Origin: WJJR01 sp964440935
Lineage (GTDB): Bacteria > Zixibacteria > MSB-5A5 > WJJR01
DNA: 54,997 nt
Reading direction: 5' to 3'
NCBI GenBank assembly: GCA_964440935.1
Contig: CAYTTY010000025.1
Span: 1 to 54,997 of the forward strand
Shown here: positions 1 to 8,956 of the stretch, piece after piece
Layout of the letters: every line of letters begins with the position of its first letter
Numbering within the stretch: the first letter of the stretch is position 1
Notes under the pieces: generated by a model
What the model was told of the DNA's origin: nothing
Databases searched by the model: none
Seen by the model: the letters and a program-made list of their open reading frames with translations, nothing else
Position numbers and translations under genes: made by a program

Positions 1-343
1 GCCTCAACCTGAGTACAGACCCCTCACTGAACCACTCGTGAAATATCCGGGCTAGCTTCCCATTATCCTGACGGAATGCCGCCGTGTGGCCTGAATGTGG
101 CTGTGGCAATGTGGCTCGTGTTGGGATTGGTCGTACACCGGGCATTAACATCTTGAATGGCACAATTGAAGAGTCCCTGTGATCTCGCCGTGTGGCGTGT
201 ACGCGCGCCGGACACCCGAGGTAACCGATTGTGGAACTCTTGAGATCGACAATGGGAAGAAAGGAGGCCGCCAGATGTAGAGACCGTACAGGGTCGTGAG
301 ACAACCATGCGTGCCCGTCTGGGCCGGGCATCAGGGAGGGACC
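1..343. other. Leader region without a convincing gene
   Basis: No reading frame here has both a good start and family-like content. A strong Shine-Dalgarno-like run (aaaggagg at 260-267) is followed seven bases later by an ATG at 275 that is immediately followed by TAG, so it could only be a start-stop element. The true start of the next gene has its own site (gggaggg) just before 344. Confidence 0.5.
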
Positions 344-1429
344 ATGAAGAATTCATTACGGCAATGGATAATCAACGTAAGTGTCGGTGTGGTGTTGCTG
401 GCCGGTTGTGCTGGATGCGATGACGACGGCCCGACGAAGCCCGGCGAAGTGCGCTACAACATCTACGTCGCCGCGCTGGATTGGGTCGACGGTATCGCCA
501 CCGATCCGCTTTACATCATCGATGCCGACAGCATGGTGGTCATCGACTCGATTCCCCGGATTGGGTCATTGCATGACATGGAGGTGTCGCCCGATGGACG
601 GTGGTTGTACACGTTTGTGCATCGGGGAAGCATCAGCGGGTGCCCAAATGACAGTCTGCGCCGGATCGATATCAAGAACAAGCGGGTGGACTGGGCGATT
701 CCGAGCGGTGGGGATACCCGCATCACTTTACTAGACAACGGAAACATCATTTTGCGGCGGGCATCACGCTACCTCGATTGCTCCGGCGGGATCGAGCTCC
801 TTGATGCAACGACCGGCATGCAGATAAGAACTCTTCCGGATTCTCTGACGTATGGAGAGGGACCTGTAGAGGGGACAGAAGTCGCAGCCATCGCCGGATC
901 GGGGTTAGATGCGCGAGTGGTCGCCGTCGATGTGCTGACGGACATGGTACATGGCGCGATGGTCCCACGACTCCCATCGGGGCAGCTCCTTGGTCCCACG
1001 TTTGCCCGGCTTCATCCCGATGGCGAAACCGTACTGGTCATCGCGGGGATTGTGACCAACGTCGCGTGGGGGATTGTTGGAAATCTGAACACCGGCAATG
1101 TGCTGCTGACCGAACGAATCTACAACATCAATAGTGTAGGCGCCTTCACCGCCGACGGATCATTGGCTGTCGTCAGCGATATCAACAGCGGGCTGTCAGT
1201 ATTTGATCTCGATTCACTGAGCTATCGAGGGCGTGTTGAGATCGTAGGGGGCCAGGTCGGTATCGTCGGAGATACTAAGTCCGTGATCGTATGCGGCGTC
1301 GGCGACTATTTCCATGCAACGGATCCGATTGTGAAGGTGGATGCGGAGCGCGTGCAACCAACTGGTGCCGTCCAACTCCCCCTGCCGGAACCGTTACTTG
1401 GAGCAATGGCGGTCGGACGACGACCATAG
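344..1429 (+). CDS. Lipoprotein with beta-propeller-like repeats
   Basis: A 361-residue protein. The start at 344 follows gggaggg by a few bases; an in-frame GTG at 296 would only add a non-signal-like tail. The N-terminus has a hydrophobic stretch ending in a lipobox, LAGC, with the lipidated cysteine at about residue 22, so it is probably anchored in a membrane facing the periplasm or outside. The body contains several short strands followed by turns of the type SPDGRWLYTF, LHPDGETVLV and TADGSLAVVS, spaced as in YVTN/WD-like propeller blades. No catalytic motif is seen. It stands about 110 bases upstream of a secreted protease and may share its transcript. The fold is inferred from repeat style only; the substrate or partner is unknown. 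Confidence 0.75.
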   Translation: MKNSLRQWIINVSVGVVLLAGCAGCDDDGPTKPGEVRYNIYVAALDWVDGIATDPLYIIDADSMVVIDSIPRIGSLHDMEVSPDGRWLYTFVHRGSISGCPNDSLRRIDIKNKRVDWAIPSGGDTRITLLDNGNIILRRASRYLDCSGGIELLDATTGMQIRTLPDSLTYGEGPVEGTEVAAIAGSGLDARVVAVDVLTDMVHGAMVPRLPSGQLLGPTFARLHPDGETVLVIAGIVTNVAWGIVGNLNTGNVLLTERIYNINSVGAFTADGSLAVVSDINSGLSVFDLDSLSYRGRVEIVGGQVGIVGDTKSVIVCGVGDYFHATDPIVKVDAERVQPTGAVQLPLPEPLLGAMAVGRRP

Positions 1430-1537
1430 CCGAACATGTTTCTCAATGCATTTGCGAACCAGTGATCAATCAAACTTGCCCGCCTAGCAGTTGGATAGCA
1501 ATCCACGGTACGGGTTTGAATTCAGGAGGAAGAGCAG

Positions 1538-3439
1538 ATGAATTGGCCAAAATACATATCGATGATCGCTGCGATGGGATTTGTGCTGATTGCAAGTTCC
1601 GCTGCGGCTCAAGAGTTCTACTACGATTTGGATTCTGCATGGTACGTTGCACCGTCATCGGAGAAGATCGCGATTCAATTTGATTCGGATTCGACGTACG
1701 CCGAGTTGCAGCTTTCGCAATTCTACACGAATCACCCGTGCCTCGATGACGGCGACTCGATCACGTACCTGCACCGGGGGTTCTTAATCTTCGGACTGTC
1801 ATCGCCATGCGGCTACGCGGCTGCCGCAGCCGACCTGCTGGGCGATACCCTCATCCGAAAAGTGGTTCCGGTGTACGTGGCTGACATCGACAGCGCCGAA
1901 TTCACAGTGACTGACCTGATCGACGTTCAGTTTGATGAGGAACTCTCCACGGACTCGTGCATGAGCATCCTTAGTTCGCACGGGTTGCACTTTGTGGATT
2001 CGTCCGCATACCGGCACAACCTCTGGAAATGCGCTCTGGATGACAGCATCCGGACGACTCCGCTGCGTTACGGCAATGCGCTTCACGCACTCGACGAGAC
2101 CGAATGGGCTTGCGCGCATCAATATGCCAGCCCCGAATTGCAATCCGATCCGCCGGACCCTTACTTCGCGAATCAATGGCACCTCAAGAACACAGGTCAG
2201 AATGGGGGAACAGCAGACAACGATATCGACGCGGATTCGGCCTGGCTTATCCCGCTTACGGATTCGTCGTTCGAAGTGGCCATACTCGATGATGGTTTCA
2301 CCACTCATTTCGATATTCCTCAATCTCGCCTTACAGCAGGCTATGACTTCACATTCCCGCCCGATTTCGACCCGAGCCCATACACATACCACAACCATGG
2401 TATGGCCTGCATGGGGCTGCTTGCCGCCACTCTTGGCGATACTGGCGTGGTGGGTGTGGCGGGCAGTAGTCACATTGTCCCGGTCCGGATTTTCAATGAT
2501 CAAGGCGGATCGGTGGACACGTTGGACTTGGCAAAAGCAATCCGTTACGCCGCAACTCGGGCTCGCGTAATATCGAACAGTTGGGGCTATGCCCGCATTA
2601 GTCCGTTTGCAGATGTTGCCAATGCCATCCGCGATGTCATAAATGGAGCGGGAGCAGGCCTACAAGGGCCGCAAGGAACTTACGGCTGCGTAATGATCTT
2701 CGCGGCAGGCAATTACGCGGAGAACCCACACATTCCACCGTTTTCCTATCACATCGAGCCAGTCGTCTTCCCCGCTAACATGCCAGAGGTGATTGCGGTC
2801 GGAGCCATCGACAATGTGGCCAGCAAGTGGGACTACAGTTGCTATGGTGCCGCGCTCGACGTGGTTGCTCCCAGCGGATATGACGGCGACCCATACGGCA
2901 GTTCCGATCAGGCAAGCAATCTGTGGACGATCGATCAGGAAGGCAATGACGGGTGGAATCCCAATGTCACGGGTGGCCTCGCCGCAGAAACCGACGACGT
3001 CGACTACACCGCCATGATGGGCGGCACCTCCGGCGCCTGTCCGCAAGTTGCGGGAATCGTCGCGCTTCTGATGGCGCGCGGCCATGACAGCATCAACGTC
3101 TACAATCCAACCCCCGATATCCTGGACATCCTGGCTGGATCCGCCGAAGAGCTGGGTACCACCGGTTGGGACACGCAATTCGGCCACGGCCGCGCCAACG
3201 CCTTCCGCGCCATGCTCTCCATCATCCGCGGCGATATGAACAATGACGGCTTCCTGGATGCAGTCGACCACAACCTGATGATCCAGGTTCTTTTCTACAA
3301 TGAGCCGACACTATTCCCAGGGCTGGCAGATGTCAATTGTGACAGGCTTCAGGATGCGGTCGACTTGAACAGACTCAGTTATCACCTCTGGTATAACGGA
3401 CCACCGCCGGACATCTGCTACGAACACTACGATTATTGA
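1538..3439 (+). CDS. Secreted subtilisin-like (S8) serine protease with C-terminal dockerin-like repeats
   Basis: A 633-residue exported protease. The start at 1538 is preceded by aggagga. An N-terminal signal peptide ends near ASSAAAQE. The catalytic triad of family S8 is visible: Asp251 in AILDDG, His287 in HNHGMAC and Ser498 in GGTSGACP, with the oxyanion Asn in the SNSWGY/AAGNY region. Residues 1-200 form a prodomain-like part. The last ~60 residues hold two dockerin-like calcium loops (GDMNNDGFLDAVDHN and ADVNCDRLQDAVDLN), each followed by a short helix. In cellulosome bacteria such domains bind cohesins; no cohesin is present here, so the role may be surface attachment or sorting. A hairpin that may end transcription follows at 3475-3506. 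Confidence 0.93.
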   Translation: MNWPKYISMIAAMGFVLIASSAAAQEFYYDLDSAWYVAPSSEKIAIQFDSDSTYAELQLSQFYTNHPCLDDGDSITYLHRGFLIFGLSSPCGYAAAAADLLGDTLIRKVVPVYVADIDSAEFTVTDLIDVQFDEELSTDSCMSILSSHGLHFVDSSAYRHNLWKCALDDSIRTTPLRYGNALHALDETEWACAHQYASPELQSDPPDPYFANQWHLKNTGQNGGTADNDIDADSAWLIPLTDSSFEVAILDDGFTTHFDIPQSRLTAGYDFTFPPDFDPSPYTYHNHGMACMGLLAATLGDTGVVGVAGSSHIVPVRIFNDQGGSVDTLDLAKAIRYAATRARVISNSWGYARISPFADVANAIRDVINGAGAGLQGPQGTYGCVMIFAAGNYAENPHIPPFSYHIEPVVFPANMPEVIAVGAIDNVASKWDYSCYGAALDVVAPSGYDGDPYGSSDQASNLWTIDQEGNDGWNPNVTGGLAAETDDVDYTAMMGGTSGACPQVAGIVALLMARGHDSINVYNPTPDILDILAGSAEELGTTGWDTQFGHGRANAFRAMLSIIRGDMNNDGFLDAVDHNLMIQVLFYNEPTLFPGLADVNCDRLQDAVDLNRLSYHLWYNGPPPDICYEHYDY

Positions 3440-3474
3440 GCACAACATTGTCAACTGCACCAGCACCGTGCAAG

Positions 3475-3506
3475 ACCCGCCTCCGTGCCCCACGCCCGAG
3501 GCGGGT
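3475..3506 (+). terminator. Hairpin downstream of the S8 protease
   Basis: Nine-base arms acccgcctc (3475-3483) and gaggcgggt (3498-3506) enclose a 14-base loop and are followed by a short T-rich run (ttgcgttt). It lies 35 bases after the protease stop and is a plausible intrinsic terminator. Confidence 0.55.
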
Positions 3507-3882
3507 TTGCGTTTCCGTGATGCGATAGGGGGATTTGCCCCCGAGTACAGGTCGCCACTGACGTTTGTCAGTGACGCCACGAGCTTGCTCGTGGTGTGAG
3601 ATTGAACATTGAATGCGGGGGCCCACCTCATCAACCACCCGCACTAGGGGCGATCTCGCCCACGAGCCACGGCCGAGGACGGCCGTGTTATGACCGTGCA
3701 CCCACACAACCACCCCTCCCCCTTAATGTTACACCCTTCCTGAAAAATCGGATAGAAATTGTTGCTTATTCTCAAAATGGCTTATATTAGGGGCAACCGC
3801 CTGGTTTCCCTGTACTCAAGGATTGGCCCCAGGTTCGTCAGTTCAACCACGGCTCTACGGAGTAACGATCAAGGAGGAATGA
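3507..3882. other. Gene-free stretch with three hairpins and a possible promoter
   Basis: Three compact inverted repeats lie here: cactgac/gtcagtg (3556-3573), ccacgagc/gctcgtgg with a two-base loop (3577-3594) and cacggcc/ggccgtg (3668-3687). Arms and loops resemble the small repeats elsewhere in the window, but no copy with the same sequence was found in it. Toward the end, the A+T content rises; TTGCTT (3762) and TATATT (3783) could be a weak promoter for the following gene, with a spacing of 15 that is shorter than ideal. Confidence 0.4.
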
Positions 3883-5637
3883 ATGCGTGTAGCCCGGACA
3901 ATTGGTCTGGTCATCATGGTTTTTGCTTTCGCAACCAGTTCATTGCTGGCCGCCGTGCCGCAGACAATGAATGTTCAGGGACGCCTCACGGATGATAAGG
4001 GCGATCCCATCGTGGGTAACGCCACACTGATCTTCAAAATATATCCGACACCCACCGACCCGCGTGAACTCTGGCCGCAAAAGGGTGCCACCGACGAGTC
4101 CCATGCGGTCACACTCGGCCCCGACGGTTTGTGGAGCGTCGAAATCGGAACCCAGTATCCGATCACGACCAGTATCTATTCCGACTCCAGCCGCTGGCTC
4201 GAAGTGCAGCATCAGGAATCCGGCACGGTCTTTCCACGCATTCACATGTCGAGCGGTGCGTACAGTTTTCGCGTGTCGACGGTTGACAACGCGTCGGGCG
4301 GCGACATCTTCGGTGACGTCTTTTTGCACAGCACATTCTATGTCGGTGCGCTCGGTGATGCAGGTAACATCATTGTGCGCGACGAAACGACATTTCCGCA
4401 GATCAAATTGACCGGCGCCAGTGGTCAGATCGAAGCCATCGGCGGCATCGATCTCGTCGAAACAATCGGCGGCGACACCTATGTTGAGCTTGATGAAAAT
4501 GGACAGGGCGGCGGCATGGTTCGTGTTCGTGACGAAGTCGGCAATACCGCCTGCTTTATGGGCGCACCCAATGTGGGTACCGGCGGATTTGTATCGGCCT
4601 ACCTGGAGAACTCCTTCTGGCCCGGTGCCACCATGAACGGTTGGGACGGCAATTCCGGACGGTTGGAACTCTTTGAGCCCGAAGGTAGTGGTTTCAATAC
4701 CAACGTCATCATTGACGCGAATGCCGGTGATGAAGCCGCAGCACTGTCCCTCTATGACGGAACATATGAAACCATCCGTCTCGACGCCAGCGGCGGTGGC
4801 GGCGGCGCCGGCATCAACCTCAGAAACAGCCTTGGCAATCAAACGTTTGAAATCGACGCGGACGAAGAAGACGACAACCCCGCCTTCCGCATGCGCGACG
4901 ATCAGGGCACCACCAAACTCCGTTTCAATGTACGTAGTGCGTCCAATGGCGGCGGACCCGAGTTCTTTATGTGGAATGACCATGGGAACTCAACTGTCGA
5001 GATCGACGGGGATGAAGGCGATGATGGAGTCATCCGTTTGAGCGACTCCACCGGCTCCACCAAAATCGAAATGTTAGCAGCCGAAGGGGTAACGGGAGCG
5101 CAGATTGCCCTGCGCAACATGGCAGGAGCAGAGACTATTATCATCGACGCCGAACATGGCCAGGGCGGCAGCGGACGGGTCATCACCCAGGTCCTGCAAA
5201 TCACCGGTGGTTCTGACCTGTCGGAGAATTTTGATATTTCCGCGCACCACTCCGGCATGGCGCCTGCTCCCGGCATGGTCGTCTGTCTCGACCCCAACAA
5301 TCCGGGCAAATTGATTGTCTCGGGAACAGGCTATGATCGCAAGGTCGCCGGGATTGTCAGCGGCGCGGGTGGCGTTACCCCCGGCATGCTGATGGGGCAG
5401 CACGGTTCCGAAGCCGATGGCCAGTACCCTGTCGCGCTGACCGGCCGTGTCTACGTTATGGTCGACGCCTCCACTGGCCCTGTCCAAGTGGGCGATCTGC
5501 TGACAACCTCTGATGTCCCTGGCCACGCCATGAAAGTAGCCGATTACGAGCGCGCCCAGGGTGCAATCATTGGCAAAGCCATGGAGCCCATGCCGTCCGG
5601 ACGTGGTCTTGTTCTGACACTGGTCAACCTGCAGTAA
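3883..5637 (+). CDS. Secreted repeat-rich fibre-like surface protein
   Basis: A 584-residue protein starting at 3883 after a strong aaggagg. It has a signal peptide (hydrophobic to about residue 23, then AAVPQ). Residues 25-130 look like a beta-sandwich head (QGRLTDDKGDPIVGN). From about 150 to 430 it is built of imperfect repeats of roughly 20 residues with the pattern EIDADEEDD-x-FRMRDDQG and EIDGDEGDDGVIRLSDSTG, rich in Gly and Asp, as expected for a beta-helical or trimeric fibre shaft. The C-terminal ~120 residues (YPVALTGRVYVMVDASTG, then GDLLTTSDVPGHAMK) resemble the terminal domain of tail-fibre-like and other bacterial surface proteins. Function is not known; adhesion is a guess. The next gene follows after 12 bases, so the two are probably co-transcribed. 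Confidence 0.8.
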   Translation: MRVARTIGLVIMVFAFATSSLLAAVPQTMNVQGRLTDDKGDPIVGNATLIFKIYPTPTDPRELWPQKGATDESHAVTLGPDGLWSVEIGTQYPITTSIYSDSSRWLEVQHQESGTVFPRIHMSSGAYSFRVSTVDNASGGDIFGDVFLHSTFYVGALGDAGNIIVRDETTFPQIKLTGASGQIEAIGGIDLVETIGGDTYVELDENGQGGGMVRVRDEVGNTACFMGAPNVGTGGFVSAYLENSFWPGATMNGWDGNSGRLELFEPEGSGFNTNVIIDANAGDEAAALSLYDGTYETIRLDASGGGGGAGINLRNSLGNQTFEIDADEEDDNPAFRMRDDQGTTKLRFNVRSASNGGGPEFFMWNDHGNSTVEIDGDEGDDGVIRLSDSTGSTKIEMLAAEGVTGAQIALRNMAGAETIIIDAEHGQGGSGRVITQVLQITGGSDLSENFDISAHHSGMAPAPGMVVCLDPNNPGKLIVSGTGYDRKVAGIVSGAGGVTPGMLMGQHGSEADGQYPVALTGRVYVMVDASTGPVQVGDLLTTSDVPGHAMKVADYERAQGAIIGKAMEPMPSGRGLVLTLVNLQ

Positions 5638-5649
5638 GGGAGGCGATTG

Positions 5650-6759
5650 ATGACCAAGCGAATTATCCTATTCGGATTGCTCGCCATGGTGGCCATCAGC
5701 GCCATGCCATTTGAACGAGCATCCGCCCAGATTGTCTGGCGTGTCTCAGTGAAGTTTATTCTGAATAACAGCGGTAACCGACCGGCATCGGGTGGCTGTA
5801 ATACAGATGCGGAAGTGCAGGCCCAAATTGATACAGCCAATGCTATACTTGATGCCCACATGCGAGGATATCGCTTGCAACTGACCGAGATTGTCGATGT
5901 GACCGGACTGGAGTCATTCTATTCCGCCGACATTAACAGCACAAACAAGAGCCTGCTGGAAGCGGCGGCCAAAGCCAACCCCGAGGTCAGTGAATGGCGA
6001 ACAAATGCCATCAATGTCTACGTTAATGGTGACGGTGGCAGCGCCATTTGCTCCTTCCCCCCCGGTGAAGAGATCATCTTTGTGGGTCAGGGATTACGGA
6101 CAACGACGTTCCTTCACGAGATCGGCCACTTCATGGATCTCTGTCACACACAGGGGTGCCCGTGCGGATCATGTGATAATGATGAAACCGGGACCTGCCA
6201 CACAACGCCGGGTAACGATGAAATCGCGGAGACGATTCCCGATCTCCAGTGTTGGAGCCAGAATCAAATTGCGCAGTGGACCTACGGAGTGAACTACAGT
6301 TCACTCTCATCATCCCTACAGGACAAAGTCGACGAAGTGTTCAACAACGTCATGTCGTACCACAGCACCCGGTTCCGTTTTTCCCCTGATCAGATGGACC
6401 GTATGACCTGCGCCTCCAACGGAGTGCGGGATCATGTGAGCAACGGCGAAACCTGGATCGTGGGCACACAGCCGGGGGACGAGGAATGTCTCAATGCGGC
6501 CTTTCTGCAGCCGGCCTTTGCCAATGCCATCGCCCTGGCATCGGGAAACGATATTGTTCTGTTTCGCGGTGATGAATATCCATTTATCGGCACCGTGGAT
6601 AAACCGATGATGCTGCGCACGTCGCGAGGAAGCTCACTCATTGGGACCACCGCGGCGAAGGTCGCCGCCACCGAGGGCGAGGAGGTCGTCATTCCGCCGG
6701 CGCCCAGGGCGCCTCGGCCCGTCGATCCGCCGGGAGCGGTCTCGGAGACGATCAAATGA
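5650..6759 (+). CDS. Secreted metzincin-type zinc metalloprotease
   Basis: A 369-residue protein; the ATG at 5650 follows gggaggcg, and a TTG one codon earlier is less likely. The signal peptide ends near ERASAQ. The zinc site is HEIGHFMDLCH (His156, Glu157, His160, His166), matching HExxHxxxxxH of metzincins but with Asp where the family normally has Gly. A Met-turn, NNVMSYHS, lies about 70 residues later (Met235), which supports the metzincin clan. The region between is Cys-rich (CPCGSCDNDETGTC), recalling pappalysin-type (M43) enzymes. The last ~50 residues are Pro/Ala/Glu-rich and probably unstructured. It is likely a secreted protease co-expressed with the fibre-like protein upstream. 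Confidence 0.85.
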   Translation: MTKRIILFGLLAMVAISAMPFERASAQIVWRVSVKFILNNSGNRPASGGCNTDAEVQAQIDTANAILDAHMRGYRLQLTEIVDVTGLESFYSADINSTNKSLLEAAAKANPEVSEWRTNAINVYVNGDGGSAICSFPPGEEIIFVGQGLRTTTFLHEIGHFMDLCHTQGCPCGSCDNDETGTCHTTPGNDEIAETIPDLQCWSQNQIAQWTYGVNYSSLSSSLQDKVDEVFNNVMSYHSTRFRFSPDQMDRMTCASNGVRDHVSNGETWIVGTQPGDEECLNAAFLQPAFANAIALASGNDIVLFRGDEYPFIGTVDKPMMLRTSRGSSLIGTTAAKVAATEGEEVVIPPAPRAPRPVDPPGAVSETIK

Positions 6760-6841
6760 CGTCTCGCCGGCACTTGAATTCGGAACCGATTTTGAGCATG
6801 TTTATTATATTGAGCAGTCGCCTGAGAAGGGATTAATTGAA

Positions 6842-7588
6842 ATGAAATACCTCATCTACCGACTCGCCGTGGTCGGACTTCTGATTGTACCATTGCTGTT
6901 CGGCGCATCTGAAGTCTGGTCGGCAAAGAAGCGGACCACATCCTCGGATTCGAAGACCAGCTTGAGACAGCTTGCTGACTCGACTGAAACGCGAAAGACC
7001 CTCGACCGTAAGCCGAGCACGACCACTCCGCCGCGTTATGTCGATCCCAATGTGACGGCCACTCCGTCACCGCGTGCTCCTCGTCCGACACCGGCCGGAC
7101 ATGTCACAGAACAGTCTCCCTCAACTCAGTCCACGCAAGGTGCGGCCGCCATTGAGAACAATTGGATCTCGATCAATCACGGTGGGGCGACTGAAGTCTC
7201 GGCCGGCAACTTCAAGTTGGGCATTTCGATTGCCCAGCCTGTCGCCGGATATGTGGAAGCGGGCAATTACCAACTTGGGTTAGGGTACTGGTACGGGGCC
7301 GCTGCGGGTGGATCGAGCACGTGTGATTGCCCCTACCAGTCGGACCTCGACCAAAACAATCTCCGCGACAACGTTGATCTCAACGTGATGATCACCATTC
7401 TGTTTTTCAATGGAGACAACCAGCAGAGTCCAAGCTGCCCAGCGGTGGCAATCGACTTCAATTGCGATGGCAATCCCGACAACGTGGACCTCAACTGGAT
7501 GATCGATCATCTTTTCTTCAACGGGGTTGGCCCGTGCGACCCGTGTGCGTGCAATTCCTATCCATCTGATTGTCCATCATTCCCGTAG
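6842..7588 (+). CDS. Small secreted protein with paired dockerin-like repeats
   Basis: A 248-residue protein. The ATG at 6842 follows gaagggatt and opens a clear signal peptide (MKYLIYRLAVVGLLIVPLLF). After a Ser/Thr/Pro-rich linker (to about residue 100) comes a short segment, GNFKLGISIAQPVAGYVEAG, then two dockerin-like loops: SDLDQNNLRDNVDLNVMI and IDFNCDGNPDNVDLNWMI, each with the LFFNG helix end seen in the protease at 1538 and the surface protein at 31354. Cys residues flank both loops. No catalytic domain is present, so it may be an adaptor or anchoring protein. A strong terminator follows. Confidence 0.8.
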   Translation: MKYLIYRLAVVGLLIVPLLFGASEVWSAKKRTTSSDSKTSLRQLADSTETRKTLDRKPSTTTPPRYVDPNVTATPSPRAPRPTPAGHVTEQSPSTQSTQGAAAIENNWISINHGGATEVSAGNFKLGISIAQPVAGYVEAGNYQLGLGYWYGAAAGGSSTCDCPYQSDLDQNNLRDNVDLNVMITILFFNGDNQQSPSCPAVAIDFNCDGNPDNVDLNWMIDHLFFNGVGPCDPCACNSYPSDCPSFP

Positions 7589-7616
7589 TCGCCGAAGACC
7601 AGTCTGATCAACACTC

Positions 7617-7653
7617 ATCACCCGGGACACAGGCTTGGTCCCGGGTGATTTTT
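7617..7653 (+). terminator. Intrinsic terminator after the dockerin-like protein
   Basis: Perfect 12-base arms atcacccgggac (7617-7628) and gtcccgggtgat (7638-7649) with a nine-base loop are followed directly by five T. It closes the 3883-7588 run of genes. Confidence 0.9.
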
Positions 7654-7691
7654 GTGGGACGTTCTCTCGCTGGTCCCGGTTGTAGCGCCAA

Positions 7692-7874
7692 TATAGCGAT
7701 TGTCAGAAGTATTGTCCGTTTGCCACAGCGATCCATTCGGGCGTAACAGCTCGCCGATGCTTTCCGGATTACGTATCCGATTACCGGGCATGCCGTTCGC
7801 GGGCGCGTGTGACGGGAGGGTTGATGCACTGGTGGTGCTAGGGCTATCGGACAAGAGTTCTGACAATTGCTATA
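7692..7874. mobile_element. MITE-like element, outer family, copy A
   Basis: A 183-base stretch bounded by inverted ends: TATAGCGATTGTCAGAAG at the left and the complement TTCTGACAATTGCTATA at the right; the similarity extends inward to TTGTCCG/CGGACAA. The ends begin with TA, as expected for TA-targeting (IS630/Tc1-like) elements. No open frame in it looks coding. Other copies are at 8624, 11407, 30730, 33996 and 34259; partial ones at 34903 and 54889. Confidence 0.75.
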
Positions 7875-8070
7875 CATTACGATATCACAGCCAAACTGGG
7901 CGAGGGCGGCATGGGCGATGTGCGCAACCACTATCGCGACATAAGCCTGGTCAAAGAGTAGAGGTCCTTCGGGAGGTCCAGACAATCCTCTCGGCGCCAT
8001 CCGCCCAAACAGCGTAGCCCGTTCGTCGCCAAGCGATTGCCCGACTCGAACCGTCAGCCTTAGTGGAAAC
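7875..8070 (+). pseudogene. Decayed Ser/Thr protein kinase remnant
   Basis: Directly after the right end of the MITE-like element, bases 7878-7922 translate to YDITAKLGEGGMGDV, the glycine-rich loop that opens PknB-type kinases. The frame meets a stop soon after. Farther on, aggtccttcgggagg (around 7960) matches the KVLPE strand, and gccaagcgattgcccgactc (around 8030) matches AKAIARLEHP, but in other frames. The order and spacing are those of an N-terminal kinase lobe with several indels. No start codon or remaining C-lobe is seen, so this is a relic, perhaps broken by the adjoining element. Confidence 0.65.
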
Positions 8071-8315
8071 CTGAATGCGCCTCTGTCGGCGGCGTCAAAA
8101 CCTCCAACCGCTTGTCCGGATTTTTCATTTGCCTTGCCTGACCGCCCGTGCGTAATTTCAGCCCGAGAACAGAATCAGTAGGCTTTTCACGGAACAGACC
8201 TGCGAGATCACAACCCACGCGAATATCCAAGAAAAGATCGACTGGTTTCACCGGCCATTGGGGCCAACGGATTTGGGACACCGCTTTGTCCCGGCAAGAC
8301 ACGAGGTGTATCATC

Positions 8316-8516
8316 ATGGCGGAAGGGACCATCAAGTGGTTCAACGACAGCAAAGGATTCGGGTTCATCGCACGCGAAGATGGTGACGATGTTTTCGTTC
8401 ATTACAGCGCGATTCAAGGCGATGGATTCCGCTCACTCGCCGAAGGCGACAAAGTCTCCTTTGACATCACCGAAGGCCCCAAGGGCCCGCAGGCGGCCAA
8501 CGTTGAAAAGATCTAG
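8316..8516 (+). CDS. csp: Cold-shock domain protein
   Basis: A 66-residue single-domain protein of the usual CspA length, starting at the ATG at 8316 after gaggtg. The sequence holds both RNA-binding motifs of the family: KGFGFI (RNP1) and DVFVHY (RNP2), beginning MAEGTIKWFNDSKGFG. It binds single-stranded RNA or DNA in the cytoplasm and probably acts as an RNA chaperone. The stretch of more than 200 bases upstream has no other gene and may be a long 5' leader, as is common for cold-shock genes, but no specific element could be recognised. A hairpin terminator follows. Confidence 0.96.
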   Translation: MAEGTIKWFNDSKGFGFIAREDGDDVFVHYSAIQGDGFRSLAEGDKVSFDITEGPKGPQAANVEKI

Positions 8517-8541
8517 CCTGCTCAACTCGGTATCACAGACG

Positions 8542-8573
8542 ACCCCTGGTGTCATGGAAACATCGGGGGTTTT
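8542..8573 (+). terminator. Terminator of the cold-shock gene
   Basis: Arms acccctggtgt (8542-8552) and acatcgggggt (8560-8570) pair over 11 bases with two G-T pairs, enclosing a seven-base loop, then four T (8570-8573). Confidence 0.7.
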
Positions 8574-8623
8574 GTGTGCAGGCTCGGCACCGCAGTGACT
8601 CTCAGTGAACGGTCCCGATTAGT

Positions 8624-8784
8624 TAGAGCGATTGTCAGAAGTATTGTCCGCTTGAAACCAACACGGTGGTCATGTGTGGCGTCACCCGCCCTCGGGTGAC
8701 GCCTTGTCGGTAGTGGAGATAGCCGTCACGCGACGGCGCCTGACGGCACGCTGGAATCGGAACGTTCTTCTGACAATCGCTCTA
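8624..8784. mobile_element. MITE-like element, outer family, copy B
   Basis: A 161-base element with ends TAGAGCGATTGTCAGAAG and TTCTGACAATCGCTCTA. Its interior has two further hairpins (GGCGTCACCCG/CGGGTGACGCC and GCCGTCACGC with GCGCCTGACGGC). The interior is the reverse complement of that of copy C at 11407, so B and C are the same element in opposite orientations. The remaining bases of the 8574-8956 gap hold nothing recognisable. Confidence 0.8.
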
Positions 8785-8956
8785 CAATAACCAAAACCGT
8801 TTCAACGGATTTTGCACGACGGGCAGTATCTGTAACTCAGACATTATCCCATAGGTCCAACAATTCCCAAACAAAACCACGACTTGTAAGGGCATCGTCT
8901 GTCATGCCCGCTACACGTCGATAGCGTCAAACAGTGCGGATGTATGACAGCCGCCC

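Noticed and set aside
3940..4983. Long leftward reading frame (347 codons) opposite the fibre-like protein
   Set aside because: It mirrors the real gene's codon pattern, has no signal, motif or ribosome site, and lies entirely inside a well-supported gene.
7700..8017. Rightward 105-codon frame
   Set aside because: It crosses a MITE-like element and the kinase relic in a frame that matches neither; composition only.
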